A DNA stretch of 64,000 nt from NCBI GenBank assembly GCA_046483315.1, contig JAWODJ010000082.1:1-64000 (forward strand), in the 5' to 3' direction. Shown piece after piece: positions 17,555-26,592 of this stretch (positions are counted from its first letter, which is position 1; each line of letters opens with the position of its first letter). The notes below the pieces were generated by a model that was given only the letters and a program-made list of their open reading frames with translations, was not told the origin of the DNA and ran no database searches. Source of the DNA: PXAP01 sp046483315. Lineage in GTDB: Bacteria > Bacteroidota > Bacteroidia > Bacteroidales > PUMT01. The translations under genes were made by a program, and so were the position numbers.

Positions 17555-20500
17555 ATGCATACTGAATCTGCTAAACTATATTCAGATATGCTTTTGATCA
17601 GATGTAATATACCAGGTAAGGGCATTAATGCCTTTCTTGGTATTTTTCTTTTTGTGCTGTCTCTCTCAAATGGTTTTACCCAACCAGGGAATAATTCCGG
17701 CAATCTGCCGGAAAATTACCATTTCAATCAATTCACAGTTGATCAGGGATTATCACAAAACATGATTCATTCAATTCATCAGGACCATCTGGGATTTATC
17801 TGGATCGGAACCAAGGACGGTTTGAATATGTTTGACGGGTACAGTTTCAGGGTATTCAAATATGATCCGCTTGATGATCATTCACTTTCCGATAACCACA
17901 TCACCGTCATATACGAAGATCCATTGCACAGATTGTGGGTCGGCACACTAAACGGCGGACTGCATTACTTTGACCGGATAACAGAGCGGTTTGTCCGCTT
18001 TTTGCATGATCCTGATAATGAAAACAGCATTTCAGGTAATCATATACAGTCTGTTACCGGTGATAACGATGGTAATTTATGGGCAGGCACCAATGGAGGG
18101 GGGTTGAATAAACTGGTATTTACTTCGGGGGATTCTCTCCCGGGGAAAGACAATCTGAATATCGTCCGCTTTGACAGTCCCGGAAGTGGCTTTCCGGAGA
18201 CCGGAGCGAGTATCCAGTCGCTTTTTATCGACAGTAATAACAGGTTGTGGATTGGCACGGCAAGGCATGTTTTTACCTTTGATTATTTAGTCAATGCATC
18301 CCCTTTCAATAATATACCGCTTCTTTTGAATGATTACACCGGTTCTCCTGAGGTAATAACATCAGGTGACACGAATGCAGGTGGCCGTGTGATATTTGAG
18401 GATAATAATGGTGATATCTGGATGGGCAACAGGCATGGTCTTTTTATTCTTGATGACGACCGTCAGTTATTCAGTCACTTTGGTCTCCGGGGGAAACCGT
18501 TTCCGCATGTTAATGTCAGGGCAGCAACTAATTTTAACAATCTGGGCAAAGAGGAGATATGGATAGGGAGTGGAAGTAAAATTTATATTCTGGATCCGTT
18601 AACCGGTGAATATGTAGAAGTTTCACGCAATAAATATCCGGACAGGGGATTGCAGCGGGGAGATATTATAAGTCTTTATTCCGACAATGGAAATTCAGTG
18701 TGGGTGGGCAGCAGCGGATACGGTCTTTCGCTTTTCAGTCCCGGTTCAAAAAAATTTGTCCATGCCAGTGACATGGTTCCGGAAGGTACGGGAACTCTGG
18801 TTTCATCACGGGATCTCAGTATAAGGAGCTTTTATGAAAGCACTTATGATCCCGGTACAATATGGATTGGGGCAAATCAGGGTCTTTTTAAAGTAAACCG
18901 GGAAAATCAGGTTATGGAGCATCTGCAGTCTTTCGGTACCTCCGGACAGCAAAACTTAATGATATTCAGCATTAATGGTGATGAAAACGGTTTGCTGTGG
19001 ATAGGTACCAGACTGGGCCTTATCAGGTTTAACCCCGAAGACAAAAGTTATAAGATATTTCCTTCCCGCTTGTCTTATAAAGACGAGGGAATTGAGACCA
19101 GGGTAAGCTATGTTCATATAAGCAATGGGAATATATGGGTGCTTACCCCTAACACTATTGCCCTGCTGGATCTGGAAACAGGAGAGTTTGCGCACACCAG
19201 GTATAACCACGAACCACTTGATCAGTACCGGGCAGCGGTTTTTCCAACCTTGTACGAGGACCGGCAGGGAAATTTCTGGATAGCTGCCAGTAACGGCCTT
19301 CATTATTTTGATGTTAAAAGCAGTGAAATTTCAAGTTACCCGGTAAATCCTTCTGGTTACCACAGCGGGCCTCTTAATGACATTACGGCTATCCTGGCTG
19401 ATCCTTCGGACCCGGACAGATTCCTGTGGCTGGGAACAAAAGGAGGATTCATCCGGTTTGATATCAAGTCAATGAGTATTGATGTCTTTACTGAAAAGCA
19501 TGGTCTTGCCAACAATATGGTTTACGGTATACTGTATGATGATGCCGGACATATCTGGATCAGCACTAACCGGGGCTTGTCGAGGTTCAGTATCGATGAA
19601 AAGGAATTTAAAAATTACACCAAAGCTGACGGTCTGCAGAGTAATGAATTCAATAGCGGAGCATATTATAAAAGTCCTCGGGGAGAACTGTTCTTCGGGG
19701 GAATAAACGGATATAACAGTTTCTTCCCCTCAGATATAGAGCAGAAGCACTTTATGGCTCCTGTTGTATTTACGGGTTTCAGAATACTCAATAAAAACCT
19801 TGAACAGGATTCGTTAAAATCCTTATACAAGATCAATGAGGGCGGTTATGTGGATTTGACTTACGGGCAAAACAGTTTTACAATAGATTTTGCCTCTCTT
19901 GATTTTGCCAGTCCCGAAAATAATTCATTTGCTTACAGCATGACAGCTTCAGGGGAGAGATGGATCGGGACCGGTAACAGCAGAAGTATTACTTTCACAG
20001 GTTTAAGGCCTGGAATATACAGCCTCAGGGTAAGAGGGACCAATAGCGACGGTGTATGGAGTGACCGGGAGGCTTCGTTGAAGATAACAATTGCCGTACC
20101 CTGGTGGCAGCAGACCTGGATATACCTTTTGTATCTTTTTGTGGTGGCGGTAATAATTTTAGGTTTTCGCAAATATGAATTAACACACATCCGTCTCAAA
20201 GACCGTATGAAAATTGCGGATTTTGAAACTAAAAAACTCAAAGAGCTGGATCATCTGAAATCACAATTTTTTGCCAATATCTCGCACGAGTTTCGTACCC
20301 CGCTTACCCTGATAAAGGGACCTCTGGAAGAACTAATCGATGAAGAGACCGATCCGCAAAAGATCAATGTCCTGAGAAAAATGCATACAAATTCATCCAG
20401 GCTATTGCAACTTATCAACCAGGTACTCGACCTCTCAAGACTGGAAAGCGATAATTATAATCTCAAAGCCCAAACGGGTGATATAGTCGGCTATATTAAA

Positions 20501-21841
20501 GGAATTACCATGTCTTTTGCATCAATGGCTGATCAGAAAAAAATCAAACTGAGCATAGAAATGAGCCCTGATCTGGTAAATGAAGGATTGCCGGATAACT
20601 TTTATTTTGACCCGGATATAATCGATAAAATATTTAACAACCTTCTTTCCAATGCCTTAAAGTTTACCCCGGCAAATGGCAGTGTAACAGTAAAGGTATG
20701 TATGAAAAATGAAAAGGATAATACGGACAGGCTGGAATTCATTGTCACAGACACCGGAATTGGTATTCCTGCAGATAAGTTACCGTTTATCTATGACCGG
20801 TTTTACCAGGTAGATTCAAGTTCCGTGCGGGAATATGAAGGTTCGGGAGTAGGTTTGGCCTATGTAAAAGAACTTGTCCGCGTTCATAAGGCAGAAATTC
20901 GTGTAAAAAGCTCTCCCGGCTCAGGAACAACCTTCAGTCTCCGATTTCCCCTGGGAAGGGATCATCTTTTGCCGGATCAGATAACTGTTCCTGTTAGGCA
21001 AGATCTTCCCGATCCGAAAAATTCAGATATCGTTGCTGATGACGGTTTTCCCGCATATATAAAAGGTAACATTCCGGAAACCAACGGTAAACCATTGGTT
21101 TTGATTGTTGAAGATCATTCTGAGGTGAGAAACTACATCAATGAAGGAATTCATATGGAATACAAGGTTCTGGAGTCCTCCAATGCAAAAGAAGGATTTG
21201 CTATAGCAGAAGAGAAAATACCTGATCTGATAATAAGTGATGTTATGATGCCCGGAACGAATGGATATGAGTTCTGTGAAAAACTGAAATCCGGGGATAA
21301 AACCAGTCACATTCCCGTTATAATGCTTACTGCGCGTGCCGAAGATACCGACAGGATAACAGGGTTTGAGTCCGGAGCTGATGGCTATCTTTACAAACCT
21401 TTTAATGTTAAAGAGTTGCGTATAAGAATCAAAAATCTCATTGACAGCAGAAGTGAATTGCGTGAAAGGTTCAGCTCCAACAGCATCATTAAACCAGGTG
21501 AGATCTCTGTGACTCCCCGTGATGCATCTTTTATGGAAATGCTGCTTAAGGTTGTGGAAAAGAATATTGATAACAGTGCTTTTTCAGTTGAAGACCTGGG
21601 AAGAGAAGTGGCAATGAGTCCTTCACAAATCCACCGGAAGTTAAAAGCTACTGTTAATATGCCTGCAAACCATTTTATCCGTTCAGTCAGGATGCACAGA
21701 GCTATGGATTTGTTGCGGAAAGAGGCAGGGAATATTTCAGAGATAGCCTATATGGTGGGTTATGATGATCCGGGGTATTTTACAAAATCCTTCCGCGCTT
21801 TTTTTGGTAAACTCCCTTCTGATATTAAAGATAGACAGTAG
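17555..21841 (+). CDS. Hybrid two-component system sensor/regulator (HTCS)
   Basis: A 1428-residue one-protein two-component system of the Bacteroidota type. An N-terminal membrane/signal segment is followed by periplasmic beta-propeller repeats (many W-[IVA]-G-T and N/DGLxxF units, about residues 60-740), a Y_Y_Y domain (about 750-840), a transmembrane helix (WIYLLYLFVVAVIILGF), a histidine kinase with His911 in ANISHEFRTP, an ATPase domain (NNLLSNALKFTP, DTGIGIP), a receiver with Asp1229 in IISDVMMPG, and an AraC-type DNA-binding domain (last ~100 residues, GYDDPGYFTKSFRAFFG). Such proteins usually sense glycan fragments and switch on a SusCD locus, but none is adjacent. The peroxiredoxin gene follows 162 bp downstream. 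Start chosen at the first ATG; one at 17588 is also possible. Confidence 0.93.
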   Translation: MHTESAKLYSDMLLIRCNIPGKGINAFLGIFLFVLSLSNGFTQPGNNSGNLPENYHFNQFTVDQGLSQNMIHSIHQDHLGFIWIGTKDGLNMFDGYSFRVFKYDPLDDHSLSDNHITVIYEDPLHRLWVGTLNGGLHYFDRITERFVRFLHDPDNENSISGNHIQSVTGDNDGNLWAGTNGGGLNKLVFTSGDSLPGKDNLNIVRFDSPGSGFPETGASIQSLFIDSNNRLWIGTARHVFTFDYLVNASPFNNIPLLLNDYTGSPEVITSGDTNAGGRVIFEDNNGDIWMGNRHGLFILDDDRQLFSHFGLRGKPFPHVNVRAATNFNNLGKEEIWIGSGSKIYILDPLTGEYVEVSRNKYPDRGLQRGDIISLYSDNGNSVWVGSSGYGLSLFSPGSKKFVHASDMVPEGTGTLVSSRDLSIRSFYESTYDPGTIWIGANQGLFKVNRENQVMEHLQSFGTSGQQNLMIFSINGDENGLLWIGTRLGLIRFNPEDKSYKIFPSRLSYKDEGIETRVSYVHISNGNIWVLTPNTIALLDLETGEFAHTRYNHEPLDQYRAAVFPTLYEDRQGNFWIAASNGLHYFDVKSSEISSYPVNPSGYHSGPLNDITAILADPSDPDRFLWLGTKGGFIRFDIKSMSIDVFTEKHGLANNMVYGILYDDAGHIWISTNRGLSRFSIDEKEFKNYTKADGLQSNEFNSGAYYKSPRGELFFGGINGYNSFFPSDIEQKHFMAPVVFTGFRILNKNLEQDSLKSLYKINEGGYVDLTYGQNSFTIDFASLDFASPENNSFAYSMTASGERWIGTGNSRSITFTGLRPGIYSLRVRGTNSDGVWSDREASLKITIAVPWWQQTWIYLLYLFVVAVIILGFRKYELTHIRLKDRMKIADFETKKLKELDHLKSQFFANISHEFRTPLTLIKGPLEELIDEETDPQKINVLRKMHTNSSRLLQLINQVLDLSRLESDNYNLKAQTGDIVGYIKGITMSFASMADQKKIKLSIEMSPDLVNEGLPDNFYFDPDIIDKIFNNLLSNALKFTPANGSVTVKVCMKNEKDNTDRLEFIVTDTGIGIPADKLPFIYDRFYQVDSSSVREYEGSGVGLAYVKELVRVHKAEIRVKSSPGSGTTFSLRFPLGRDHLLPDQITVPVRQDLPDPKNSDIVADDGFPAYIKGNIPETNGKPLVLIVEDHSEVRNYINEGIHMEYKVLESSNAKEGFAIAEEKIPDLIISDVMMPGTNGYEFCEKLKSGDKTSHIPVIMLTARAEDTDRITGFESGADGYLYKPFNVKELRIRIKNLIDSRSELRERFSSNSIIKPGEISVTPRDASFMEMLLKVVEKNIDNSAFSVEDLGREVAMSPSQIHRKLKATVNMPANHFIRSVRMHRAMDLLRKEAGNISEIAYMVGYDDPGYFTKSFRAFFGKLPSDIKDRQ

Positions 21842-22003
21842 TAAATTTTCAAACTTCTCCTTTCCCGCTGCTGTGTCAAATATTTCCCTGTCTTTGACAG
21901 AATCTTACCAGTGCATTTTCTGCATGGTGCCTACCTTTGCCCTGTTCAAACTAAAATTATTTTTATTAATTAAACTATTTACAAACTTTAAAAATTTATT
22001 ATT

Positions 22004-22744
22004 ATGAAAAAAGGTATTTTATTTACAGCATTATTTTTGTTTTCAGTCGCACTGGTAATGTCTCAGGGCAGAAGAAATCCGGGAAGCAATACTATTCCTT
22101 TGATTGGAGTGGAAGCCCCCTCCTTCACTGCTGAATCTACCATGGGTACAGTTAACTTTCCGGCGGACTTTGGAGCTAACTGGAAAATAATTTTTGCTCA
22201 CCCCAAAGATTTTACTCCTGTATGTTCATCTGAGATTTTGGAACTTGCCTATCATCAGGAAAGTTTTAACAATTTAAATGCCAGTCTTTTAGTTCTTTCA
22301 ACCGATGTTTTGTCGCAGCATTTTCTCTGGAAATCAGCCCTGGAAGAGATAAATTATAAAGACAGGGGGGCGATGAACATTAACTTCCCTCTTGTTAGTG
22401 ATGATTCATACAGGGTGTCAAAACTTTATGGCATGATCCATTCTGAAGAAAGCATAGGTGAAAATATTCGTGGGGTATTTATTATTGATCCGGACAACAA
22501 GGTCAGAACAATCCTCTATTATCCCAATGAAGTGGGAAGAAACATTGATGAGTTGAAGAGGACCCTTATTGCCCTCCAGACAACAAAAAATGACAATAAT
22601 GTGGTTACACCGGCTAACTGGCAACCGGGTGACGATTATTTGGTTCCTGTCATTTCTGCACAGGAAAAGGCAGATATAGGCAGCCCTGATTCTCCTTATT
22701 ATCAGTTGTCATGGTTTATGACCTATCTGAAAAACAGGAAATAG
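22004..22744 (+). CDS. Exported 1-Cys peroxiredoxin (Prx6-like)
   Basis: A peroxiredoxin reducing peroxides through Cys74 in PKDFTPVCSSE. It is the only cysteine in the protein, so this is a 1-Cys enzyme needing an external thiol. The long C-terminal extension with ANWQPGDDYLVP is typical of the Prx6 class. Unusually for that class, the chain begins with a signal peptide (MKKGILFTALFLFSVALVMS), predicting a periplasmic or secreted enzyme. One of the active-site positions around WKIIFAHPKDFTP matches the family well. It follows the hybrid regulator on the same strand after 162 bp and is closed by a strong terminator hairpin, so it may be its own unit. Confidence 0.88.
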   Translation: MKKGILFTALFLFSVALVMSQGRRNPGSNTIPLIGVEAPSFTAESTMGTVNFPADFGANWKIIFAHPKDFTPVCSSEILELAYHQESFNNLNASLLVLSTDVLSQHFLWKSALEEINYKDRGAMNINFPLVSDDSYRVSKLYGMIHSEESIGENIRGVFIIDPDNKVRTILYYPNEVGRNIDELKRTLIALQTTKNDNNVVTPANWQPGDDYLVPVISAQEKADIGSPDSPYYQLSWFMTYLKNRK

Positions 22745-22774
22745 TCTGTTTTCTTTATCTTAAAATAATCAGAG

Positions 22775-22804
22775 AGACATGCAAAAGTTTTTGTGTGTCT
22801 TTTT
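22775..22804 (+). terminator. Rho-independent terminator after the peroxiredoxin gene
   Basis: Bases 22775-22786 pair with 22789-22800 to give up to 12 bp (two G-U pairs) around a minimal loop, directly followed by TTTT at 22801-22804. It starts 30 bp after the peroxiredoxin stop codon, in the right orientation to end that transcript. Confidence 0.75.
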
Positions 22805-22861
22805 GTTATTTTATACATCCAGTTGCCACTCCTGCGACAGCATAAGCAGGTTTTGGCAATA

Positions 22862-22930
22862 CCGGATTTTCATTCTGGTCAGGTTATTGCAATCCTGTTA
22901 ATAACCTTAGCGGTAATGAACAAAATCCGG
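22862..22930. repeat. Nested inverted repeat (two-tier hairpin) in an intergenic region
   Basis: An outer 9-bp arm pair (CCGGATTTT at 22862-22870 with AAAATCCGG at 22922-22930) encloses CATT/AATG (22871-22874 with 22915-22918) and an inner perfect 8-bp pair (AGGTTATT at 22881-22888 with AATAACCT at 22900-22907) around an 11-nt loop. Three nested stems of this kind are unlikely by chance in 69 bp. It lies between the peroxiredoxin terminator and the NTF2-like gene. It could be a small RNA, a cis element of the downstream gene or a mobile-element remnant. Confidence 0.5.
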
Positions 22931-22973
22931 CAATAATATGTTTGATTATTGATATGTATAAAATAATAGATTT

Positions 22974-23333
22974 ATGGATATTAATAATAAAATAAAAAAC
23001 CTGTTCAAAATAATTGACCGGATGGATGCAGCTTCATTTTCCTCTTTTCTCACTGATGATGTAAAGTTCCGTTTCGGTAATATGCCGGCAGTTGAAGGTA
23101 AGGACAATGTCGTGGAGGCTGTAAGCGGATTCTATGGCAGTATAAGATCCTTGTCTCACGATATTGATAATATTTGGGAAAATGAAGGAGTGGTTGTCTG
23201 CAACGGGACAGTGACCTATACGAGGCATGATTCTTCAAAGCTTAGTGTCCCCTTTGCAAATATCTTTAAGATGAAGGGTGACCGTATAAAAGAGTATCTG
23301 ATATACGCCGATATATCTGAACTTTATAAATAA
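22974..23333 (+). CDS. SnoaL/NTF2-like fold protein
   Basis: A 119-residue cytoplasmic protein with the alpha+beta cone pattern of the SnoaL-like/NTF2 family: an N-terminal helix (NLFKIIDRMDAASFSSFL), TDDVKFRFGNMPAVEGKDNV, a strand VVVCNGTVTYTRHDSSK, and the ending ANIFKMKGDRIKEYLIYAD. Members range from isomerases and polyketide cyclases to binding proteins, so no reaction can be assigned. It ends three bases before the stop codon of the convergent LolA-like gene, so the two transcripts must overlap at their 3' ends. Confidence 0.72.
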   Translation: MDINNKIKNLFKIIDRMDAASFSSFLTDDVKFRFGNMPAVEGKDNVVEAVSGFYGSIRSLSHDIDNIWENEGVVVCNGTVTYTRHDSSKLSVPFANIFKMKGDRIKEYLIYADISELYK

Positions 23334-23336
23334 GGC

Positions 23337-24080
23337 TCATTGCCTTAATGCAGCCCTGGTAAAAATATGCTCCGGTATATCCTGGTCGAATTTTATACCG
23401 GTCATTTTAAATTCCGTGCCTTCACCCTGTTTCAGCATATCCCGGTAGATTATCCGTGTAGGGAACCAACGACCCTCAATATTTTCTACATCAAACAATT
23501 CCGTACGTTTGAGCAATTGTCCGCTTTTTGCAAAGAGCTCCTCCCTGAGAGGCACATAACGTTCTGTATCTATCCAGATCTTTCTTGAATGGTATGTAAC
23601 ACCATCTGTTATGGCTGTTAGTTCAAGAAGCCAGGTGTTCCTCCCGTCGACTACTTCTTCGTTAATGACTTCGGCATCATAAACCTCGGTCAGTTTATGG
23701 GTTTCCATCATATCTTCGTACGAAAGGTCCGAACCCATTACCGATTGCCTGAGCATATGTCCCGATATCTGGATCACCCTGTCCGTCGATGGCGAATAGA
23801 TCCACAGCTGGTTTTCGAGTTTCAGCATCTTGGTGCCGGCTTCCCTTGGCGGGGAAAGATACTCGGTAAAGGACTTCTCATCTCCTACTGCATAGGTAAT
23901 GGCCTCTATGGTGCGACTACTGCGCCGGCCGTGAATTGTCATTGACGACTCCACTATCCGGTTTTCCGAGTACATGTTGCGGTCAACCTCCTCCAGTATT
24001 TCAGTAGCATCCCGGGCAAACATTCCGGCACCCGGTAAAAGACTGATCAAAATCCAAACAACTGTTTTTATGTGGTTCAT
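23337..24080 (-). CDS. Outer membrane lipoprotein-sorting (LolA-like) protein
   Basis: A 247-residue exported protein (signal peptide ending about GAGMFA) of the LolA/LolB-like fold family often annotated as outer-membrane lipoprotein-sorting protein. Features are SSMTIHGRRSSRTIEAIT, a YLSPPREAGTKMLKLENQLWIYSP block, SYEDMMETH and a late KIWIDTERYVPLREELFAKSG. Such proteins have a half-barrel cavity that holds acyl chains. It is the last gene of an operon with two FtsX-type ABC permeases and an ATPase, and an outer-membrane barrel gene. I infer it carries a lipid or lipoprotein released by that transporter. It is not the housekeeping LolA. Confidence 0.8.
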   Translation of the reverse strand: MNHIKTVVWILISLLPGAGMFARDATEILEEVDRNMYSENRIVESSMTIHGRRSSRTIEAITYAVGDEKSFTEYLSPPREAGTKMLKLENQLWIYSPSTDRVIQISGHMLRQSVMGSDLSYEDMMETHKLTEVYDAEVINEEVVDGRNTWLLELTAITDGVTYHSRKIWIDTERYVPLREELFAKSGQLLKRTELFDVENIEGRWFPTRIIYRDMLKQGEGTEFKMTGIKFDQDIPEHIFTRAALRQ

Positions 24081-24136
24081 TTTTATTTGTATTTTAACGA
24101 TGATTATTATTTTGAGAAAACTCTTATTATCGTCTG

Positions 24137-25411
24137 CTAGGCTTCCAGTTCCTTAAACAGCCTTGCTGTCTCTCTTTTGAATATACCGATCCCTGCCAGC
24201 ATTGTTCCGGTAACGGTAGATAACAGGCCAGGGATAAGCCCTATGTAATAATCTGCCGGTGTGATTCTTGTCCTTATCGTATCGGGCATCATCAGAGAGG
24301 CTCCTTCCATCATTCCGGATATGTCAATTCCCCGTACCTGTACAATATAGGCAAAAAGCAGGCCGAACCCTGTACCAATTATTGTACCTGTAAAGCCAAT
24401 GAATACTGATTCCCAGATCATTGATCTGTATATGTGACCCTTTTCCTCGCCCATGGCAATACGTATACCTATCTCCCCGTACCGCCGCAGTCCCCCCAGA
24501 AGACCGGCATTCCACAGTACCAGCGACATAGCTATAATAAATATCATTGTGAGATACCATGACCAGTAACCTGCCATTTCGACGTATGGCCCCATGGTGC
24601 CCTGCTGGCTCAGGCTTTTCATTACCGGGGTAAACTCATCTTCATCATCAGAATACATTCCGTTAAAATCTGAAGCCATCCTGACCGCAATATCGTCATC
24701 ATAAAAACCATCGGGAAGGAACCCTATTATTTCACCGGCGGCATCATCCATATCAAGCGCCAGCCTTATATCTTCAATATCGGCAATTATTGTTCCCCTG
24801 TCCATTATTTCAATCCCGAATACCAGGGTGCCGGATACCCTGAAGTTATGCATGACCATTCCGCCATACATTGACGAGCCGATAAGAGTGATCTCATCGC
24901 CGGGATCAACTTGCAGTCTCCGGGAAAAATTTTCACTAATCAGCACTTCTCCTCGATTATCCGGCATTGTGCCCCTTACCATTGAACCTGCAAGGTTAAG
25001 CCTTTCTGCTTCACGCGAATCAGGTGAAAACAGATCCAGTCCCAGTCCCATTGCAGGCCCCTGTGCCTTTGTTTCACCCGATTCATCCGGAGCGTCAATC
25101 AATCCCCCGAACTGTATCCTGGCCGCCCATTCCATGCCCGGGTATAATTCTTTCAGCTCATCCAGCATGTCACTGGCGCCGACCAGTGCAAGGTCATTTG
25201 GTACCTGGTCCATCTCTTCCGCATAGGCCCTGGTCATAATCTTAACATGACCAAAACTGAATCTTGCATTCATCTCAATGGTGTCTCCCATAAAACCGGT
25301 GATGTATGCATGCAGGAATACTGTAAGCATTACACCTATCGACACCACTATTACCGGCAGGCGGCTGCGGCTTTTATCGCGCAGCAGGCCTTTAACAAGA
25401 AATCGTATCAT
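24137..25411 (-). CDS. ABC transporter permease, FtsX/MacB type
   Basis: A 424-residue inner-membrane permease with one N-terminal helix (VIVVSIGVMLTVFLHAYITG), a periplasmic domain of about 230 residues, and three C-terminal helices: the LolC/E-MacB layout. The cytoplasmic coupling segment RRYGEIGIRIAMGEEKGHIYR is characteristic of FtsX-domain permeases. Its start codon overlaps the stop of the second permease gene by four bases (ATGA), so the two are translationally coupled. Together they probably form a heterodimer energised by the ATPase encoded at 26593-27285, acting in extraction of a membrane-anchored substrate rather than solute import. Confidence 0.87.
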   Translation of the reverse strand: MIRFLVKGLLRDKSRSRLPVIVVSIGVMLTVFLHAYITGFMGDTIEMNARFSFGHVKIMTRAYAEEMDQVPNDLALVGASDMLDELKELYPGMEWAARIQFGGLIDAPDESGETKAQGPAMGLGLDLFSPDSREAERLNLAGSMVRGTMPDNRGEVLISENFSRRLQVDPGDEITLIGSSMYGGMVMHNFRVSGTLVFGIEIMDRGTIIADIEDIRLALDMDDAAGEIIGFLPDGFYDDDIAVRMASDFNGMYSDDEDEFTPVMKSLSQQGTMGPYVEMAGYWSWYLTMIFIIAMSLVLWNAGLLGGLRRYGEIGIRIAMGEEKGHIYRSMIWESVFIGFTGTIIGTGFGLLFAYIVQVRGIDISGMMEGASLMMPDTIRTRITPADYYIGLIPGLLSTVTGTMLAGIGIFKRETARLFKELEA

Positions 25412-26583
25412 TGCAGTTTCCCTCTTAGTGCTTCAGTTGGATTCATTTTAGCGATTTTGCGCGATGGCAGCCAGCTCACCACTGCTGTTGTGACAGTAAG
25501 CAGTAAAACAGTCGAAAGAACCAGTCCAACGCTGAACACGGGATAAAGTGTCTGAGCTATAGCCATACCAAACTGGCTGGCGTCCATAGGTATTGTAAAC
25601 CCCACCCTGGCCTGCCAGATAAGAAACGGCAGACCGTATATCATGGCAGTGGCAAATGCAAGTAAAGCGTGCATTGTACCTTCTACGGTAAACAGCCCCA
25701 CCACCTCTTTTCTGGTATACCCGAGGGCAATATATGTCCCGATCTCCTTCTGTCTCCGGAAAATTGACAGTACCTGGGTGTCAAAAATTGCCAGCATGGC
25801 AAGCAGTAGCAGAATACCATAAAGAACCGATTGTCCTGCTGTCTTTGTCTCCAGCATTTCATCCACCTGCCTGGTAAGCTGATCTTTGGTTTTCAGTATC
25901 CATTCTTCGGGCGCGGTCCTTGCCATATCGCTTTCGCGGAAGGTAACAGTTGTTGCATGCCCCTGAAGGCCCATCATATCCTGCAGCTGCTTAAGCGGAA
26001 TGTAAACCTGTGCTGCTTCAGCAGAAGGCACATTGGAGTAGAAAATATCTGTGATAACTATTTCGGCGGCATCAAACGTACCTCCGGCATCCCGCCACCG
26101 CATCGTTACCCGGTCACCCACGTCCAGTTTGGCGCTTTGTGCTGTCATGGCACCAATAAAAGCCGGTATTGCATCGGTGATAGTATCAAGTGTGTGTGCC
26201 GGAAGTTTAAAAATCGTTTGTCCCGGGTCAATACCCTTTATGCTGACGGACTGCATCCTGCCCTGGGGGAATATGGTACCCTGCACTATCAGGATCGGTT
26301 CCATATCGCCACGATCGATCTCATCACTGAACTGATCGGGTATGGGGGCATGACTTTCATAAAGAGTGAAATGGTCGTACGGATCATAATTCTCATGCCA
26401 GTATTGTCCGCCACCGATCTCATAGTTGGTCATATCGGTCTTTGCCTGGTGATCCCAGCCCATCATAACTCCCTTAAGCCAGAGGATAACTACAAAGGCA
26501 AAAGAGAGCACGATCACGTTGAGCCAGGTTCTCAGGCCTGCACCGATAAGGTTTCTGTAAGCAAGTTTTATCGCAAGCTTCAT
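25408..26583 (-). CDS. ABC transporter permease, FtsX/MacB type (partner)
   Basis: A 391-residue FtsX-type permease, paired with the next gene. An N-terminal helix (LNVIVLSFAFVVILWLKGVM), a periplasmic domain, and three C-terminal helices (VLYGILLLLAMLAIFDTQVL and two more) are visible, with the coupling segment RRQKEIGTYIALGYTRKEVVG. The last residues, AKMNPTEALRGKLQ, are a typical MacB-family ending. The gene begins 9 bp after the ATPase gene and overlaps its partner permease by 4 bp. Heteromeric permeases of this type are what LolCDE uses; the substrate here is unknown. Confidence 0.88.
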   Translation of the reverse strand: MKLAIKLAYRNLIGAGLRTWLNVIVLSFAFVVILWLKGVMMGWDHQAKTDMTNYEIGGGQYWHENYDPYDHFTLYESHAPIPDQFSDEIDRGDMEPILIVQGTIFPQGRMQSVSIKGIDPGQTIFKLPAHTLDTITDAIPAFIGAMTAQSAKLDVGDRVTMRWRDAGGTFDAAEIVITDIFYSNVPSAEAAQVYIPLKQLQDMMGLQGHATTVTFRESDMARTAPEEWILKTKDQLTRQVDEMLETKTAGQSVLYGILLLLAMLAIFDTQVLSIFRRQKEIGTYIALGYTRKEVVGLFTVEGTMHALLAFATAMIYGLPFLIWQARVGFTIPMDASQFGMAIAQTLYPVFSVGLVLSTVLLLTVTTAVVSWLPSRKIAKMNPTEALRGKLQ

Positions 26584-26592
26584 ATATGTATT

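Noticed and set aside
21932..21939. TACCTTTG as a peroxiredoxin promoter
   Set aside because: It fits the -7 pattern but has no -33 element at the right distance; co-transcription with the regulator gene is equally possible.
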